The notes beneath the pieces are model-generated. The model was not told where the DNA came from and did no database searches. It worked only from the letters and a program-made list of their open reading frames with translations. A program made the translations under genes and the position numbers. DNA of 64,000 nt from Corynebacterium dentalis (GTDB lineage Bacteria > Actinomycetota > Actinomycetes > Mycobacteriales > Mycobacteriaceae). This document shows positions 1 through 8,603 of this stretch, one piece after another. The stretch spans positions 295,413-359,412 of the forward strand of contig NZ_OCTS01000001.1 of the NCBI RefSeq assembly GCF_900232865.1, read 5' to 3'. Position 1 is the first letter of the stretch. Every line of letters starts with the position of its first letter.

Positions 1-998
1 CACGGCACCCCGGGGACCGCCAGCGGAAAGTTGGGCATCCGCAGCGATAGCGGATCAGTGGCTTGCGTGACGAGCACAGCGCCCAGCACGAGGATTCCGC
101 TGGAAGCGGTGATCCATTCTGGGAATCGCCAGGGTTGGCGTCGATAACGGGTGGTGATGGTGCGCTGACCTTGCAACTTGAGTGCCACGAGCACCAGCAC
201 ACACCCGCCTGCCAGCACGCCCAAGTTGAGCAGGGGCGATACCTCCGCCCCCAACAGCAGATAGGCGCCGATGCACAACGCAGATAGTCCTACGAAAGAC
301 GCGGTGGCATTCACTCTGCGCCTGCGGGCACTCACCATTGCTCTCCTGCCATAGCCTCGCGCGTCCATGCTGCTAGCCAGTTTCAGTGCGCCGTCCAGCG
401 CATCTTGGAGGACCGGAACAATCAGACTCGGTACGTTGCGCAGCCCGGTGGAGTCATCGCCGCGCAATTCACGTGCCTGGCGGACTCGCACCACGGATTC
501 CGCCAGCTGCGGGGCCAAGGACAGGGCTATCACCATGGCGGTGCCAACTTCGCCCAGTGCTGCTGGTAGGGACCTGACCATCTGTTTAGGGTTGGCGACA
601 CTATTCGCTGCGCCACATGCCACGATGATCGCCCCAAGGCGCAGGCCGTCGAGCCCTGCTTGCGTCAACCCTTCCGCATATACCGTGCCAAGCAGGTTGA
701 TGCCCGCTGCCCATTCAGGCATGTGCACGCCGGGAAGGTGAAACAGGCTGACTTCTCCCCGCTTGGCCCCCACCACTACGTACATGCTGATGCGGAAAAT
801 GACGATAAATCCCGCGACCCAGAGGTACATCCCAAAGGCCTTGGCCCACGGGGAGTTACTGCGCCGCTCTGCGACGACGAGGCACAGCACTGCATAGACC
901 AGGGCAACCGCCAGTGGGTTGGTGATGAGGCTCGCTGCGGCGGCGATGCCCAGAGCCCACGTCCACCACGCCCACGGGTTGAGTTCCCTCGAGGTCAC
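1..998 (-). CDS. ECF transporter transmembrane subunit (EcfT/CbiQ family), 3' end outside window
   Basis: I translated this frame by hand because it has a GTG start (996-998) and runs off the left edge. It shows several hydrophobic segments and the two Ala-Arg signatures of the family: QARELRG at about residues 174-180 and MDARGYG at 211-217, which in EcfT proteins couple the membrane unit to the ATPases. It begins 6 bp after the stop of the DUF4430 gene, so the two are co-transcribed behind a cobalamin riboswitch. Inference: it energises cobalamin or cobamide uptake, with the ATPase and S subunit probably beyond the edge. The exact start is uncertain; the family assignment is fairly secure. 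Confidence 0.8.
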   Translation of the reverse strand, partial: MTSRELNPWAWWTWALGIAAAASLITNPLAVALVYAVLCLVVAERRSNSPWAKAFGMYLWVAGFIVIFRISMYVVVGAKRGEVSLFHLPGVHMPEWAAGINLLGTVYAEGLTQAGLDGLRLGAIIVACGAANSVANPKQMVRSLPAALGEVGTAMVIALSLAPQLAESVVRVRQARELRGDDSTGLRNVPSLIVPVLQDALDGALKLASSMDARGYGRRAMVSARRRRVNATASFVGLSALCIGAYLLLGAEVSPLLNLGVLAGGCVLVLVALKLQGQRTITTRYRRQPWRFPEWITASSGILVLGAVLVTQATDPLSLRMPNFPLAVPGVP

Positions 999-1004
999 TG
1001 GTGG

Positions 1005-1625
1005 CTAGCGCTTCCGCTCTGATCGCTTGTAGAAGAAGTAGACGGCCAGGCCAGCTGCCAGCACCAGCAGTGCGCCGAGAATCGAAGTCCACGCATTGTT
1101 GTTTTCTTCCGACGCAGACTCTGCCTCATTCGAGGCGGAGTCCTGCTCGCCTGCTGCGCCCTGTTCAGACTTGGTTGGCACGGCGGATGGCTTGGCACCG
1201 TTGCCGAAGGCCCAACCTTCGGCCTTTCCTGCTTCCGCGATCTGCTCATTGGCGCCCTTTTGGCTGAAGTTCCATTCTCCGCCGAGTGGGGCGCTGTAGT
1301 AACCCCAGTAAGCATCCATTTCTGGCGCCTTGCTGCAGTCCGCGTTGACGGGCTTTTGGTTGATCTGGCAGACGAGGCCATCGAACTGCTCTACTGGGGT
1401 GACGCTAAAGCCTGCTTTTTCCAGAGCTTCCCAGCCGGTGACACCGCCGGGAGCGCAGCCCTGTCCTTCTCCTTCAACGACCACCGTGACTTCATTATCT
1501 GCGCAGGTGGAAGGCTCTGCGGCGGCTAATGGAAGAAAGGTTCCGGTGGTCAGTGCGCTGGCGGTGAGCAGGCCTGCGGCTCCAGCGGTGGCGGCAATTC
1601 GGCGGGCGTGGGAGCGGGTATTCAT
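1005..1625 (-). CDS. Secreted, membrane-anchored DUF4430 (transcobalamin-like) protein
   Basis: The 206-aa product has a signal peptide (about residues 1-35, ending near PLAAAEP). A DUF4430-type domain follows (about 40-130), including a VTGWEALEKAGF stretch and three Cys. Then comes a Ser/Glu/Asn-rich linker, and the protein ends in a transmembrane helix and a basic KRSERKR tail, so it is anchored with the domain outside. DUF4430 resembles the C-terminal domain of transcobalamin. The upstream cobalamin riboswitch and the downstream EcfT gene support a role in capturing a corrinoid at the cell surface; the ligand is inferred. A GAGGA ribosome-binding site lies about 10 nt before the ATG. No LPXTG sorting signal is seen. 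Confidence 0.82.
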   Translation of the reverse strand: MNTRSHARRIAATAGAAGLLTASALTTGTFLPLAAAEPSTCADNEVTVVVEGEGQGCAPGGVTGWEALEKAGFSVTPVEQFDGLVCQINQKPVNADCSKAPEMDAYWGYYSAPLGGEWNFSQKGANEQIAEAGKAEGWAFGNGAKPSAVPTKSEQGAAGEQDSASNEAESASEENNNAWTSILGALLVLAAGLAVYFFYKRSERKR

Positions 1626-1689
1626 CGCGAGTCAGTCCTCAAGTTCAGTGATCATGGAGTGAACCTCGGGAATGTTTGCGATAAGAATC

Positions 1690-1890
1690 CCGCAGGCTGG
1701 CCCTACCTAGGGGGTAAGGCAACTGCGGGGCTCAGACGAAACTGTATGTCCCGACAGTTCGTGAGCCGCTCCTCGGGTTGCCCCAGGCATTCGGGCTCGT
1801 CCTCAGGTGAGTGAGAACCTACCGTTGCGGAGTCAGCGCCGGATTTGGACCGGCTTCCCCTGGGGCACGAGGCTGCAACAGCATCATTCT
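1690..1890 (-). promoter_or_regulatory. Cobalamin (AdoCbl-class) riboswitch
   Basis: On the minus strand the core reads GGGAAGCCGGTCCAAATCCG (about 1859-1840), then CGCTGACTCCGCAACGGTAG, which matches the conserved heart of cobalamin riboswitches. A B12-box-like element (AGCCCGAATGCCTGG) follows near 1797-1783. Downstream a CCCGCAG/CTGCGGG stem followed by ATTCTT (about 1727-1684) could be the expression platform as a terminator. The element ends about 65 nt before the DUF4430 start and should repress that gene and EcfT when cobalamin is plentiful. The outer limits are approximate. Confidence 0.85.
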
Positions 1891-1899
1891 ATAGGTAAG

Positions 1900-1941
1900 G
1901 AAAAGAAAAACCGCCCTCGGCCACAACGGCTCGGGGGCGGT
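1900..1941 (-). terminator. Rho-independent terminator of a minus-strand transcript
   Basis: A stem at 1910-1941 of about 13 pairs (ACCGCCC...GGGCGGT) is followed on the minus strand by TTTTTCTTTT. The T-run is much better on the minus than on the plus strand. It lies upstream of the riboswitch, so it ends a separate transcript that starts near 2175. Confidence 0.8.
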
Positions 1942-2176
1942 CTTTCGTGCAAGTTTCGGGTGACGAGCCTGAAACCGTGCCATTCATTGTTGAAGCGTCC
2001 GGCTGTGCGGGTGACGAATCCACACAGTGACTCTCTGGACACTTCGCCACGTTCGGCTCGCGCCACGGTGCGGTATGAAACTCCGTGGGGTGCCGAGTTG
2101 CCCAGGAGAAGAGGTCTGGGAAACGAGTGGCTATTCCACAACTGCAGTGCATCTCAGGTGACTAGCCTGTGACACA
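1900..2176 (-). ncRNA. Candidate iron-regulated small transcript, function unknown
   Basis: The segment is bounded by a good minus-strand promoter overlapping a DtxR-like box (2181-2212) and a strong terminator (1900-1941), giving a transcript of roughly 275 nt. Two overlapping minus-strand reading frames of 85-87 codons exist, but both read through the terminator hairpin and have no recognisable domain or ribosome-binding site, so a non-coding RNA is favoured. A repeated CGTCACCCG motif occurs twice (about 1955-1963 and 2007-2015). By analogy with IdeR/DtxR-controlled small RNAs of actinobacteria it could act in iron sparing; that is inference from the promoter only. Confidence 0.45.
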
Positions 2177-2180
2177 TTAT

Positions 2181-2212
2181 GTAGGTTAGCCAGACCTCAC
2201 TTCGGTTGTCAA
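2181..2212 (-). promoter_or_regulatory. Minus-strand promoter overlapped by a DtxR-like iron box
   Basis: A perfect -35 TTGACA (2212-2207), an 18-nt spacer and a -10 TAACCT (2188-2183) face the small transcript. The 19-mer GTAGGTTAGCCAGACCTCA at 2181-2199 matches the DtxR consensus TTAGGTTAGCCTAACCTAA at 15 of 19 positions and covers the -10. Repression by iron-loaded DtxR is the expected consequence. An effect on the acyl-CoA dehydrogenase gene on the other strand is possible but the box is about 160 bp from it. Confidence 0.65.
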
Positions 2213-2255
2213 TATTTCCGCAACACGAATGTTGTTTTATTAGATTTCTAGAAAA

Positions 2256-2283
2256 TTGCCCAGCGAAGTACTATGGTTATAAC
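2256..2283 (+). promoter_or_regulatory. Likely promoter of the acyl-CoA dehydrogenase gene
   Basis: TTGCCC (2256-2261), a 16-nt spacer and TATAAC (2278-2283) lie about 75 nt upstream of the ATG at 2358. The surrounding stretch is AT-rich. Prediction by eye only. Confidence 0.45.
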
Positions 2284-2357
2284 TAATGCGAGGCACAGAT
2301 CACACTGAACTTGATTTGTCCTCATCCGCCACATTCCTTGAACAGTAAGAGGGAGCT

Positions 2358-3563
2358 ATGAAGAATTACCTGCCACGCGAAATTTTCGAAGAAGAACACA
2401 ACATGTTCCGCGAGACGGTGCGCGATTTCGTCAATGCCGAAATCAAGCCAAACGTCGACCGCTGGCACGAGCAGGGCTACTGCGACCGTGAGATGTTCAA
2501 GAAGGCAGGCGACATGGGCCTGCTGGGCATCATGGCACCGGAGGAGTTCGGCGGCGGCGGCATGGCCAACGACTACCGCTTCAACGCAATCGTTTCCGAG
2601 GAACTCGCCGAAGCTGACTCCGGATCCGTCATCGTAGGCATCCAAACCGTGAACGATTTGGTCATCCCCTACCTCGATCGATTTGGCAATGACGAACAAA
2701 AGCGTCGATTTCTAGCGCCGCTGATTGCGGGCGACAAAATCGGCGCGCTCGCAATGACCGAGCCAGGTGCCGGTGCTGACCTGGCCGGAATCCGATCCGT
2801 TGCGCGCAAAGATGACAACGGCGATTTCATCCTCAACGGAGCCAAGACCTTCATCTCCAACGGTGTCCAGGCAGATTTCACACTCGTCGTTGCTGTCACC
2901 AACCCTGAAGCTGGTCGCGGCGGTGTTTCGATCCTCATTCTCGAAAAGGGAATGGACGGCTACACCCAGGCCGGCCCTCTGAAGAAGGTAGGTCTGAAGT
3001 CTCAAGACACTGCTGAGCTTTCTTTCGAGGATGTGCGCGTGCCCAAGGAAAACCTTCTGGGCGAAGAAGGTGCTGCCTTCGGTTACCTTCGCACCAACCT
3101 GGCACAAGAGCGCTTGTCAATCGCCGTGGGTTCGATTGCGACTTCCCGCCGTGCGTTCGACCTCGTTTTCCAACACAGCCAGGATCGAAAGACCTTCGGT
3201 AAGCGCCTCATTGACCATCAGGCGTATGGCTGGGAACTTGCCAAAATGGCGACCGAAATTCAAAGTGCTCAGTCCTTCGTTGACGCGTGCATCATGGAGA
3301 AGGTTAGAGGGAAGCTGGACGAAATCACCGGTGCGATGGTCAAGTATCAGACGACCGAGTTGCAAATTAAGGTGGTAAACCAAGCCCTTCAGATGCACGG
3401 TGGCTACGGCTTCATGTTGGAGTATCCAATCGCTACCCACTATCTCGATTCCCGAGTTCAACCGATCTACGGTGGCCCCAACGAGATCATGATCGAGATC
3501 ATCGCGCGGCGTATGGCTAAGGGCGACAAGAAGAACGTCCCGACTGACGCTCGTCGCGACTAG
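2358..3563 (+). CDS. Acyl-CoA dehydrogenase
   Basis: The 401-aa flavoprotein is of normal family length and oxidises acyl-CoA to trans-2-enoyl-CoA with FAD. Visible family signatures are GALAMTEPGAGADLAGI near residues 130-146, the QDRKTFGKRL segment near 275-284, and the C-terminal QMHGGYGFMLEYPIATHYLD and YGGPNEIMIEI motifs (about 347-380) that carry the FAD and catalytic-base region. The start has the ribosome-binding site GAGGGAG 5 nt before the ATG. It is a single-gene unit with its own promoter. Substrate chain length cannot be told from sequence. Confidence 0.93.
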   Translation: MKNYLPREIFEEEHNMFRETVRDFVNAEIKPNVDRWHEQGYCDREMFKKAGDMGLLGIMAPEEFGGGGMANDYRFNAIVSEELAEADSGSVIVGIQTVNDLVIPYLDRFGNDEQKRRFLAPLIAGDKIGALAMTEPGAGADLAGIRSVARKDDNGDFILNGAKTFISNGVQADFTLVVAVTNPEAGRGGVSILILEKGMDGYTQAGPLKKVGLKSQDTAELSFEDVRVPKENLLGEEGAAFGYLRTNLAQERLSIAVGSIATSRRAFDLVFQHSQDRKTFGKRLIDHQAYGWELAKMATEIQSAQSFVDACIMEKVRGKLDEITGAMVKYQTTELQIKVVNQALQMHGGYGFMLEYPIATHYLDSRVQPIYGGPNEIMIEIIARRMAKGDKKNVPTDARRD

Positions 3564-3605
3564 ATTTAACTCAACCCACATTGCGTGGGCAGAGCATCGC
3601 CGCTT

Positions 3606-4400
3606 CTATTTTCCGTGGAAATGGGGGCGGCGTTTTTCTACGAAAGCTGAAACAGCTTCCGAGTGATCCCTTGTATGAAAGAGTCTTTTCTGCGCCTCGG
3701 CCTCAGCTGCCGCGGCCTGGTTGACCGTTTCGGCCCGCTTAACCAGCGCTTTCATTTCTCTGTACGACGCAGTCGGTCCCATCGCCAGCTTGCCCGCGAA
3801 CTGAGTGACCACGTCTTCCAACTCCGCTGGATCAACCACGGACTGCACCAGCTGCATCTGCACCGCTTCTTCGGCGGAGATCTTCTGGTCCATTAACAGC
3901 AGCTGCAGAGCGCGGGAGCGTCCTACCGTATCCACCAGTGTTTGTGACAGGCCAGAATCCGCGGCCAGTCCCACACCAGTGAAAGCGCCCTTGAACGAAG
4001 CAGCGGACGTCATGAAGCGGAAGTCGCAAGCCATCGCGATGCCCCACCCTGCACCTGCCGCAGGCCCTTGGATGGCGGCGATGGTGGGAACAGGGATCTC
4101 CAGCAGAGCGGCAACCATCGGGTTGTACTCTTCGACGACCTTTTCCGTGCCCGTGCCCGTCTTCGTATCCTGCAGCTGTTCCTTGAGATCCTGGCCAGAG
4201 CAGAACGCCTTGCCGGCGGCGCGTAAGACCACAGCTCGCACGGGGCGGCCTGGCTCGCGGGAATCCTCTACGGCCTGCTGGAATGCATCCAGCAAGGCCA
4301 GGCGCAGATCGCGGTTCAAGGAGTTGAACGCGTCCGGACGATTGATGGTGATGAAACGGACGCCGTGTGCGTCTTCCACGAGAACAAGTTGATCATTCAT
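3606..4400 (-). CDS. Enoyl-CoA hydratase/isomerase (PaaG-like)
   Basis: This crotonase-fold protein of about 264 aa shows the two oxyanion-hole segments, FCSGQDLKE (about 69-77) and GPAAGAGWG (about 112-120), and an AFTGVGLAADSG stretch resembling PaaG-type isomerases more than classical hydratases, because an Asp/Ser pair sits where the catalytic Glu usually is. It is the last gene of a likely glyA-pncA-echA operon, 25 bp after pncA. The start is ambiguous: the ATG at 4398-4400 has GGAAGG only 1 nt away, while an in-frame TTG at 4407-4409 lies just upstream. It probably isomerises an unsaturated CoA ester; the substrate is unknown. Confidence 0.85.
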   Translation of the reverse strand: MNDQLVLVEDAHGVRFITINRPDAFNSLNRDLRLALLDAFQQAVEDSREPGRPVRAVVLRAAGKAFCSGQDLKEQLQDTKTGTGTEKVVEEYNPMVAALLEIPVPTIAAIQGPAAGAGWGIAMACDFRFMTSAASFKGAFTGVGLAADSGLSQTLVDTVGRSRALQLLLMDQKISAEEAVQMQLVQSVVDPAELEDVVTQFAGKLAMGPTASYREMKALVKRAETVNQAAAAEAEAQKRLFHTRDHSEAVSAFVEKRRPHFHGK

Positions 4401-4425
4401 GCCTTCCAACTTACCGCGCTGGGAA

Positions 4426-5034
4426 CTAACTGATCAGCACACCCGCGGCGCGCAGCTCGGCGAAAGCCTCTTGCGCGCCCTCATCACTGACAGGAGCGCA
4501 CAGCTGCTCGATCACCGTCGTATGGAATCCAGCGTACTGGGAATCCAGCGCGGTGGCCTTCACGCAGAAGTCCGTGGCAATACCCACCACGTCCACGTGA
4601 GAGATCTTCCGGTCTTGCAGCCACTGCTCCAGCCCGATCGTCTTGCGCTCCACCTTCAGCCCATCAGCCTCCGCGAACGCTGGAGCTAAATGCCCTTCAA
4701 ACCCGGAATATGCCGGGGTGAATTCTCCCTTGCGGAACCACGCTTCAATCGCGGAGGTATCCAGCGCCGGATACGTCGTAGCGCCTTCTGTGCCCGCCAC
4801 GCAGTGCACCGGCCACGTCTCCGAATAATCCGGCTGCTCACCAGCTGCGACGAAGTGCCCGGCCGGATCCACGTGCCAATCCAAGGTGCCCACTATGTGT
4901 GCGTACTTGTTGGCGTCGGAGGAAAGGAAAGAGGAAATGGCGGCGGCCACCTCGGCACCACGAGCGGTACCCAAAGACCCGTCCACAAAATCCTTCTGCA
5001 CGTCCACGATGACCAGTGCGCGGCGAGGAGACAT
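4426..5034 (-). CDS. pncA: Nicotinamidase/pyrazinamidase
   Basis: The 202-aa isochorismatase-fold enzyme converts nicotinamide to nicotinate for NAD salvage. The triad is present: D11 in VDVQKDF, K102 in FRKGEF and C157 in GIATDFCVKA. The metal-site pattern D52, H54, H60 and H77 (LDWHVDPAGH, WPVHC) follows that of mycobacterial PncA. The start is 2 bp after the glyA stop, so the two are co-transcribed. With these residues intact it should be active and, as in mycobacteria, could activate pyrazinamide. The family call is firm. Confidence 0.92.
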   Translation of the reverse strand: MSPRRALVIVDVQKDFVDGSLGTARGAEVAAAISSFLSSDANKYAHIVGTLDWHVDPAGHFVAAGEQPDYSETWPVHCVAGTEGATTYPALDTSAIEAWFRKGEFTPAYSGFEGHLAPAFAEADGLKVERKTIGLEQWLQDRKISHVDVVGIATDFCVKATALDSQYAGFHTTVIEQLCAPVSDEGAQEAFAELRAAGVLIS

Positions 5035-5036
5035 TG

Positions 5037-6323
5037 TTACACCAGCTTCCAGTCCTCGAGACCGTCGTACAGCGGGAAATCGTTAGCGACCTTGCTCACT
5101 CGAGCCTTCAGGTCAGCCACATCAGCTCCGCCGGTCAGAGCCAGCGCGATGATGTCTGCAACCTCGGTGAAGGCAGCAGCATCCAGGCCACGTGAGGCCA
5201 GCGCGGAGGCACCGATGCGCAGGCCGGAGGTGACCATCGGCGGACGAGGGTCGAAAGGAACGGCGTTGCGGTTAACGGTGATGCCCACCTCGTGCAACAG
5301 ATCCTCGCCCTGCTGACCATCCAGCTTGGAGTTGCGCAGATCCACCAGCACCAGGTGCACGTCCGTGCCACCGGTCAGAACCTGCACACCAGCGGCCTGT
5401 GTGTCCTCGGCATTCAAGCGCTCCGCCAGGATCTGCGCGCCCTCGATGGTGCGCTGCTGACGATCCTTGAACTCCTCTGTCTGTGCCACCTTCATGGCCA
5501 CAGCCTTGGCAGCTACAGCGTGCATGAGAGGTCCACCCTGCTGACCAGGGAACACAGCGGAGTTGAGCTTCTTGGCCCACTCCTGCTTCGCCAAGATCAG
5601 ACCAGAGCGCGGGCCGCCCAGCGTCTTGTGCACGGTGGTGGAAACCACGTCAGCGTGAGGTACTGGAGAAGGGTGCAGACCAGCGGCCACCAGACCAGCG
5701 AAGTGCGCCATGTCCACCCATAGCTTGGCTCCCACCTCATCGGCAATAGATCGGAACGCAGCGAAGTCCTGGTGGCGAGGGTACGCGGACCAACCCGCGA
5801 TCAGCACCTGCGGCTTCTCCTCGATGGCCTGCTGGCGGATCTTGTCCATGTCCAGGCGCATCGTCTCGGGATCAACCTCGTAGGCCGCGACCTCGTAAAG
5901 CTTGCCGGAGAAGTTCAGGTGCATGCCGTGGGTCAGGTGGCCGCCGTGGGCCAGGGACAGGCCCATGATCTTATCGCCGGGGTTAGCCAGGGCCATCAGC
6001 ACAGCGGCGTTGGCCTGCGCACCCGCGTGCGGCTGCACGTTGGCGAACTCTGCGCCGAAGACCTCTTTGGCGCGGTCGCGCGCCAGGTCTTCGATCACGT
6101 CAACGTGCTCGCAGCCGCCGTAGTAGCGGCGGCCGGGGTAACCCTCTGCGTACTTGTTGGTCAACACCGAGCCCTGAGCCTGCAGCACCGCACGAGGAAC
6201 GAAGTTCTCCGAGGCGATCATTTCCAGGGTGTCCCGCTGACGGCCCAGTTCTCCAGCGATGGCCTGTGCCACCTCTGGGTCGAGCTCTCCAAGCGGCATG
6301 TTGTGCTGGTGTTGATCCGTCAT
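5037..6323 (-). CDS. glyA: Serine hydroxymethyltransferase
   Basis: This PLP enzyme interconverts serine and glycine while charging tetrahydrofolate with a one-carbon unit. The 428-aa product has [31 protein letters not shown], the cofactor-lysine motif [19 protein letters not shown] and DLRNSKLDG. An upstream in-frame ATG at 6410 is rejected: the homology begins at the ATG 6321-6323, which is preceded by GAAAGG. It is first in the glyA-pncA-echA unit and divergent from coaA, an arrangement conserved in corynebacteria and mycobacteria. Confidence 0.96.
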   Translation of the reverse strand: MTDQHQHNMPLGELDPEVAQAIAGELGRQRDTLEMIASENFVPRAVLQAQGSVLTNKYAEGYPGRRYYGGCEHVDVIEDLARDRAKEVFGAEFANVQPHAGAQANAAVLMALANPGDKIMGLSLAHGGHLTHGMHLNFSGKLYEVAAYEVDPETMRLDMDKIRQQAIEEKPQVLIAGWSAYPRHQDFAAFRSIADEVGAKLWVDMAHFAGLVAAGLHPSPVPHADVVSTTVHKTLGGPRSGLILAKQEWAKKLNSAVFPGQQGGPLMHAVAAKAVAMKVAQTEEFKDRQQRTIEGAQILAERLNAEDTQAAGVQVLTGGTDVHLVLVDLRNSKLDGQQGEDLLHEVGITVNRNAVPFDPRPPMVTSGLRIGASALASRGLDAAAFTEVADIIALALTGGADVADLKARVSKVANDFPLYDGLEDWKLV

Positions 6324-6365
6324 GTGATCCGGCCTTTCGTAGGTTGCATTACGCGCGTTAGTCCT

Positions 6366-6394
6366 ATGATAGCCACGGTGCGGACAGCCACTAA
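6366..6394 (-). promoter_or_regulatory. Likely glyA promoter in the glyA/coaA divergent gap
   Basis: On the minus strand TTAGTG (6394-6389), a 17-nt spacer and TATCAT (6371-6366) lie about 40 nt before the glyA start. The 110-bp gap must also hold the coaA promoter, for which I see no clear hexamers. By-eye prediction. Confidence 0.45.
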
Positions 6395-6433
6395 GCCATC
6401 TGAATTTCATCTACCACTTAAAGAGGGTGCACA

Positions 6434-7396
6434 ATGGTTTGTATGACGCATCCCGCACCGGTGCCGACGGATCAAAACCTGCCTACGGCCAGCCCCTACA
6501 TTGAGCTCAAGCGCAGCCAGTGGCAGAAACTTCGCAAGTCCATGCCCCAGGTGCTCACAGAAGATGAGCTGGAGCAGCTCCGCGGTATCGGCGACGAGAT
6601 CGACCTCGAGGAAGTCTCAGAGATCTACCTGCCTCTCTCCCGCCTGATTAACCTACGCGTCGAGGCACATCGCATGCTCAATGAGGCCTCCGCCACCTTC
6701 TTGGAAGAAAAAGATTCCAAGGTGCCCTACATCATCGGCGTATGTGGCTCCGTGGCCGTGGGTAAGTCCACCACCGCCCGCGTGCTGCAAGTGCTGCTGC
6801 AACGGTGGGAGTCTAGCCCTCGAGTGGATTTGATCACCACCGATGGCTTCCTCTACCCCACCAAGGAACTTGAGGCCCGTCGCCTCATGCACCGCAAGGG
6901 TTTCCCTGAAAGCTACGACCAAGCAGATCTGCTGCGCTTCGTCACCCAAGTGAAGTCCGGTGCCCGCAACGTTCAGGCACCCATTTACTCCCACGAGGCC
7001 TACGACCGGATCAAAGACAAGTCGATCACCGTGGATCAGCCGGACATCCTCATCGTGGAAGGCCTCAACGTGCTGCAAACCGGCCCCACGCTGATGGTCA
7101 GCGACCTCTTCGACTTCTCCGTGTACGTGGATGCCCGTCGCGAGGATATCGAGGACTGGTACATCGACCGCTTCCTGAGGCTCAAGAACACCGCGTTCAA
7201 AGATCCCAACGCGCACTTCCACCACTTCGCTGACCTCTCGGACGAAGAAGCCACGGTGGTCGCCCACGAAATTTGGCAGAACGTCAACCTCCCCAACCTC
7301 ACGGAAAACATCCTGCCCACCAAGGTGCGGGCCTCACTGGTGCTGCGTAAAGGTCCGGATCACGCCGTACAGACCGTGCGCATGCGCAAGCTCTAG
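6434..7396 (+). CDS. coaA: Pantothenate kinase, type I (bacterial CoaA)
   Basis: The 320-aa enzyme phosphorylates pantothenate, the first and regulated step of CoA synthesis. The P-loop [18 protein letters not shown] lies at about residues 103-120, followed by TTDGFLYP (Walker-B-like, pantothenate site), [11 protein letters not shown] and VEGLNVLQ. Length and motifs match actinobacterial CoaA. The ATG at 6434 has AGAGGG about 7 nt upstream; an ATG three codons later is an alternative. It converges on uppS, with only 3 bp between stops. Confidence 0.96.
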   Translation: MVCMTHPAPVPTDQNLPTASPYIELKRSQWQKLRKSMPQVLTEDELEQLRGIGDEIDLEEVSEIYLPLSRLINLRVEAHRMLNEASATFLEEKDSKVPYIIGVCGSVAVGKSTTARVLQVLLQRWESSPRVDLITTDGFLYPTKELEARRLMHRKGFPESYDQADLLRFVTQVKSGARNVQAPIYSHEAYDRIKDKSITVDQPDILIVEGLNVLQTGPTLMVSDLFDFSVYVDARREDIEDWYIDRFLRLKNTAFKDPNAHFHHFADLSDEEATVVAHEIWQNVNLPNLTENILPTKVRASLVLRKGPDHAVQTVRMRKL

Positions 7397-7399
7397 CGT

Positions 7400-8170
7400 T
7401 TATAGCCCAAAGCGGCGGTGGCGCTCACTATAGGAGCGCAGAGCGCGCAAGAAGTCCACGCGGCGGAACGCCGGCCAGTAGGTATCCGTGAAAAAGATCT
7501 CCGAGTACGCGGACTGCCAGAGCAGAAAGCCGCTGAGCCGCTGCTCTCCGCTGGTGCGGATCACCAGATCCGGATCCGGCTGACCAGAGGTGTACAGGTG
7601 ATCACCCAACGCGTCGGCCGTGATGCGCGACGCCATCTCCGTGGCCGGCACGCCCTCTTCAGCGAGCTCGTCGACGAGCGTCTTGACGGCGTCGATAATC
7701 TCCTGCCTGCCCCCGTAACCCACGGCGATGTTTACACGAACACCGGTGTGCCCCGCGGTGGCTTCCTCGTTGGCGCGAAGGCGCTTGGTGAGGCTGTTGG
7801 GAAGCAACTCCAAATGCCCCACGGCGTGCACGCGGAAGCCAGCAGCATCGTTGGCCAACTCCTCGGCCACGTCCCCGATGATCGTGCACAAAAGGTCCAG
7901 CTCTTCGGCGGCACGCTTGAGGTTTTCCGTGCTCAGTAGGTAGATCGTGACGGTTTCAATACCCAGCTCATCGCACCAGTTACACAGCTCGGCGATCTTC
8001 TGCGCCCCCACGCGGTGACCGTGCGAGACATCCGTAAAACCGTTTTCCCGCGCCCATCGCCGGTTGCCATCCGCCATGATGGCGATGTGGCTCGGGCTCG
8101 GCTTATCCCGCAACGAGCGCGCAAGCTGCGACTCGTATGCGGGATAGAGAATCTTCGGGATGCTGTTCAC
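7400..8170 (-). CDS. uppS: Short-chain Z-isoprenyl diphosphate synthase (UppS family)
   Basis: The 256-aa cis-prenyltransferase has IAIMADGNRRWARENG (catalytic Asp about 34), STENLKR, NIAVGYGGRQEI and PDLVIRTSGEQRLSGFLLWQ. The gene context (beside coaA, a small membrane protein and mca) is that of M. tuberculosis Rv1086, which makes Z,E-farnesyl diphosphate as precursor of decaprenyl phosphate for cell-wall arabinan and mycolate carriers. I use the GTG start at 8168-8170; the frame extends 79 codons upstream, but that part has no homology and overlaps the preceding gene. Confidence 0.9.
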   Translation of the reverse strand: MNSIPKILYPAYESQLARSLRDKPSPSHIAIMADGNRRWARENGFTDVSHGHRVGAQKIAELCNWCDELGIETVTIYLLSTENLKRAAEELDLLCTIIGDVAEELANDAAGFRVHAVGHLELLPNSLTKRLRANEEATAGHTGVRVNIAVGYGGRQEIIDAVKTLVDELAEEGVPATEMASRITADALGDHLYTSGQPDPDLVIRTSGEQRLSGFLLWQSAYSEIFFTDTYWPAFRRVDFLRALRSYSERHRRFGL

Positions 8171-8180
8171 GCCGTCGAGT

Positions 8181-8585
8181 CTAGCGCTCGTCGGCGTTCG
8201 AGTCCCCGTGTGCCCGGCGCGCCTCTGCATCGATGGCAGCGGGACCGGTGGCGATGCCGGAGGACGGCTGGAAGCGATCATCGGTCTGTGGCACCTCGGT
8301 GCGGGCAAACATGGAGCCGCCCTTGGCGGTCTCGTCGTACCCGGCCTCCGCCATGGCCTGATCCAGGCGCTCGGTATCGAACAGGTCGATGCCGTGCGCG
8401 TCCGCAAATGCTCGACGGCGCTCCAATCGACGCACCCGCTTGTTCATCAAGAAGCCCAACGTCAGCACCACCAAAAGCAGCGCCAAGATCACGAACAGGC
8501 CGATGGGCGCGGCCTTGCCGAACTCTGGCCCCATGGGACCTTCGTTGATTTGGCTCTGCGCGATGATCAAGGAGTGGGTGTTCAT
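8181..8585 (-). CDS. Small membrane protein (Rv1083-like)
   Basis: The 134-aa protein has one transmembrane helix (about 26-47, PIGLFVILALLLVVLTLGFL), then a basic NKRVRRLERRR segment and a hydrophilic cytoplasmic tail. It occupies the conserved slot between mca and the short isoprenyl diphosphate synthase, as Rv1083 does in M. tuberculosis. Its function is unknown. It starts 18 bp after mca ends and finishes 10 bp before uppS begins, so all three are probably one operon. Confidence 0.8.
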   Translation of the reverse strand: MNTHSLIIAQSQINEGPMGPEFGKAAPIGLFVILALLLVVLTLGFLMNKRVRRLERRRAFADAHGIDLFDTERLDQAMAEAGYDETAKGGSMFARTEVPQTDDRFQPSSGIATGPAAIDAEARRAHGDSNADER

Positions 8586-8603
8586 AGTCCTAGTGTGCTC
8601 CGT

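Noticed and set aside
1884..2152. Overlapping minus-strand frames of 85-87 codons
   Set aside because: Both read through the strong terminator hairpin, lack ribosome-binding sites and show no domain; kept only as an alternative reading of the candidate small RNA.
8171..8407. Upstream extension of the uppS frame by 79 codons
   Set aside because: It overlaps the Rv1083-like gene in another frame, is Arg/Pro-rich and has no homology to the family; the GTG at 8168-8170 is preferred.
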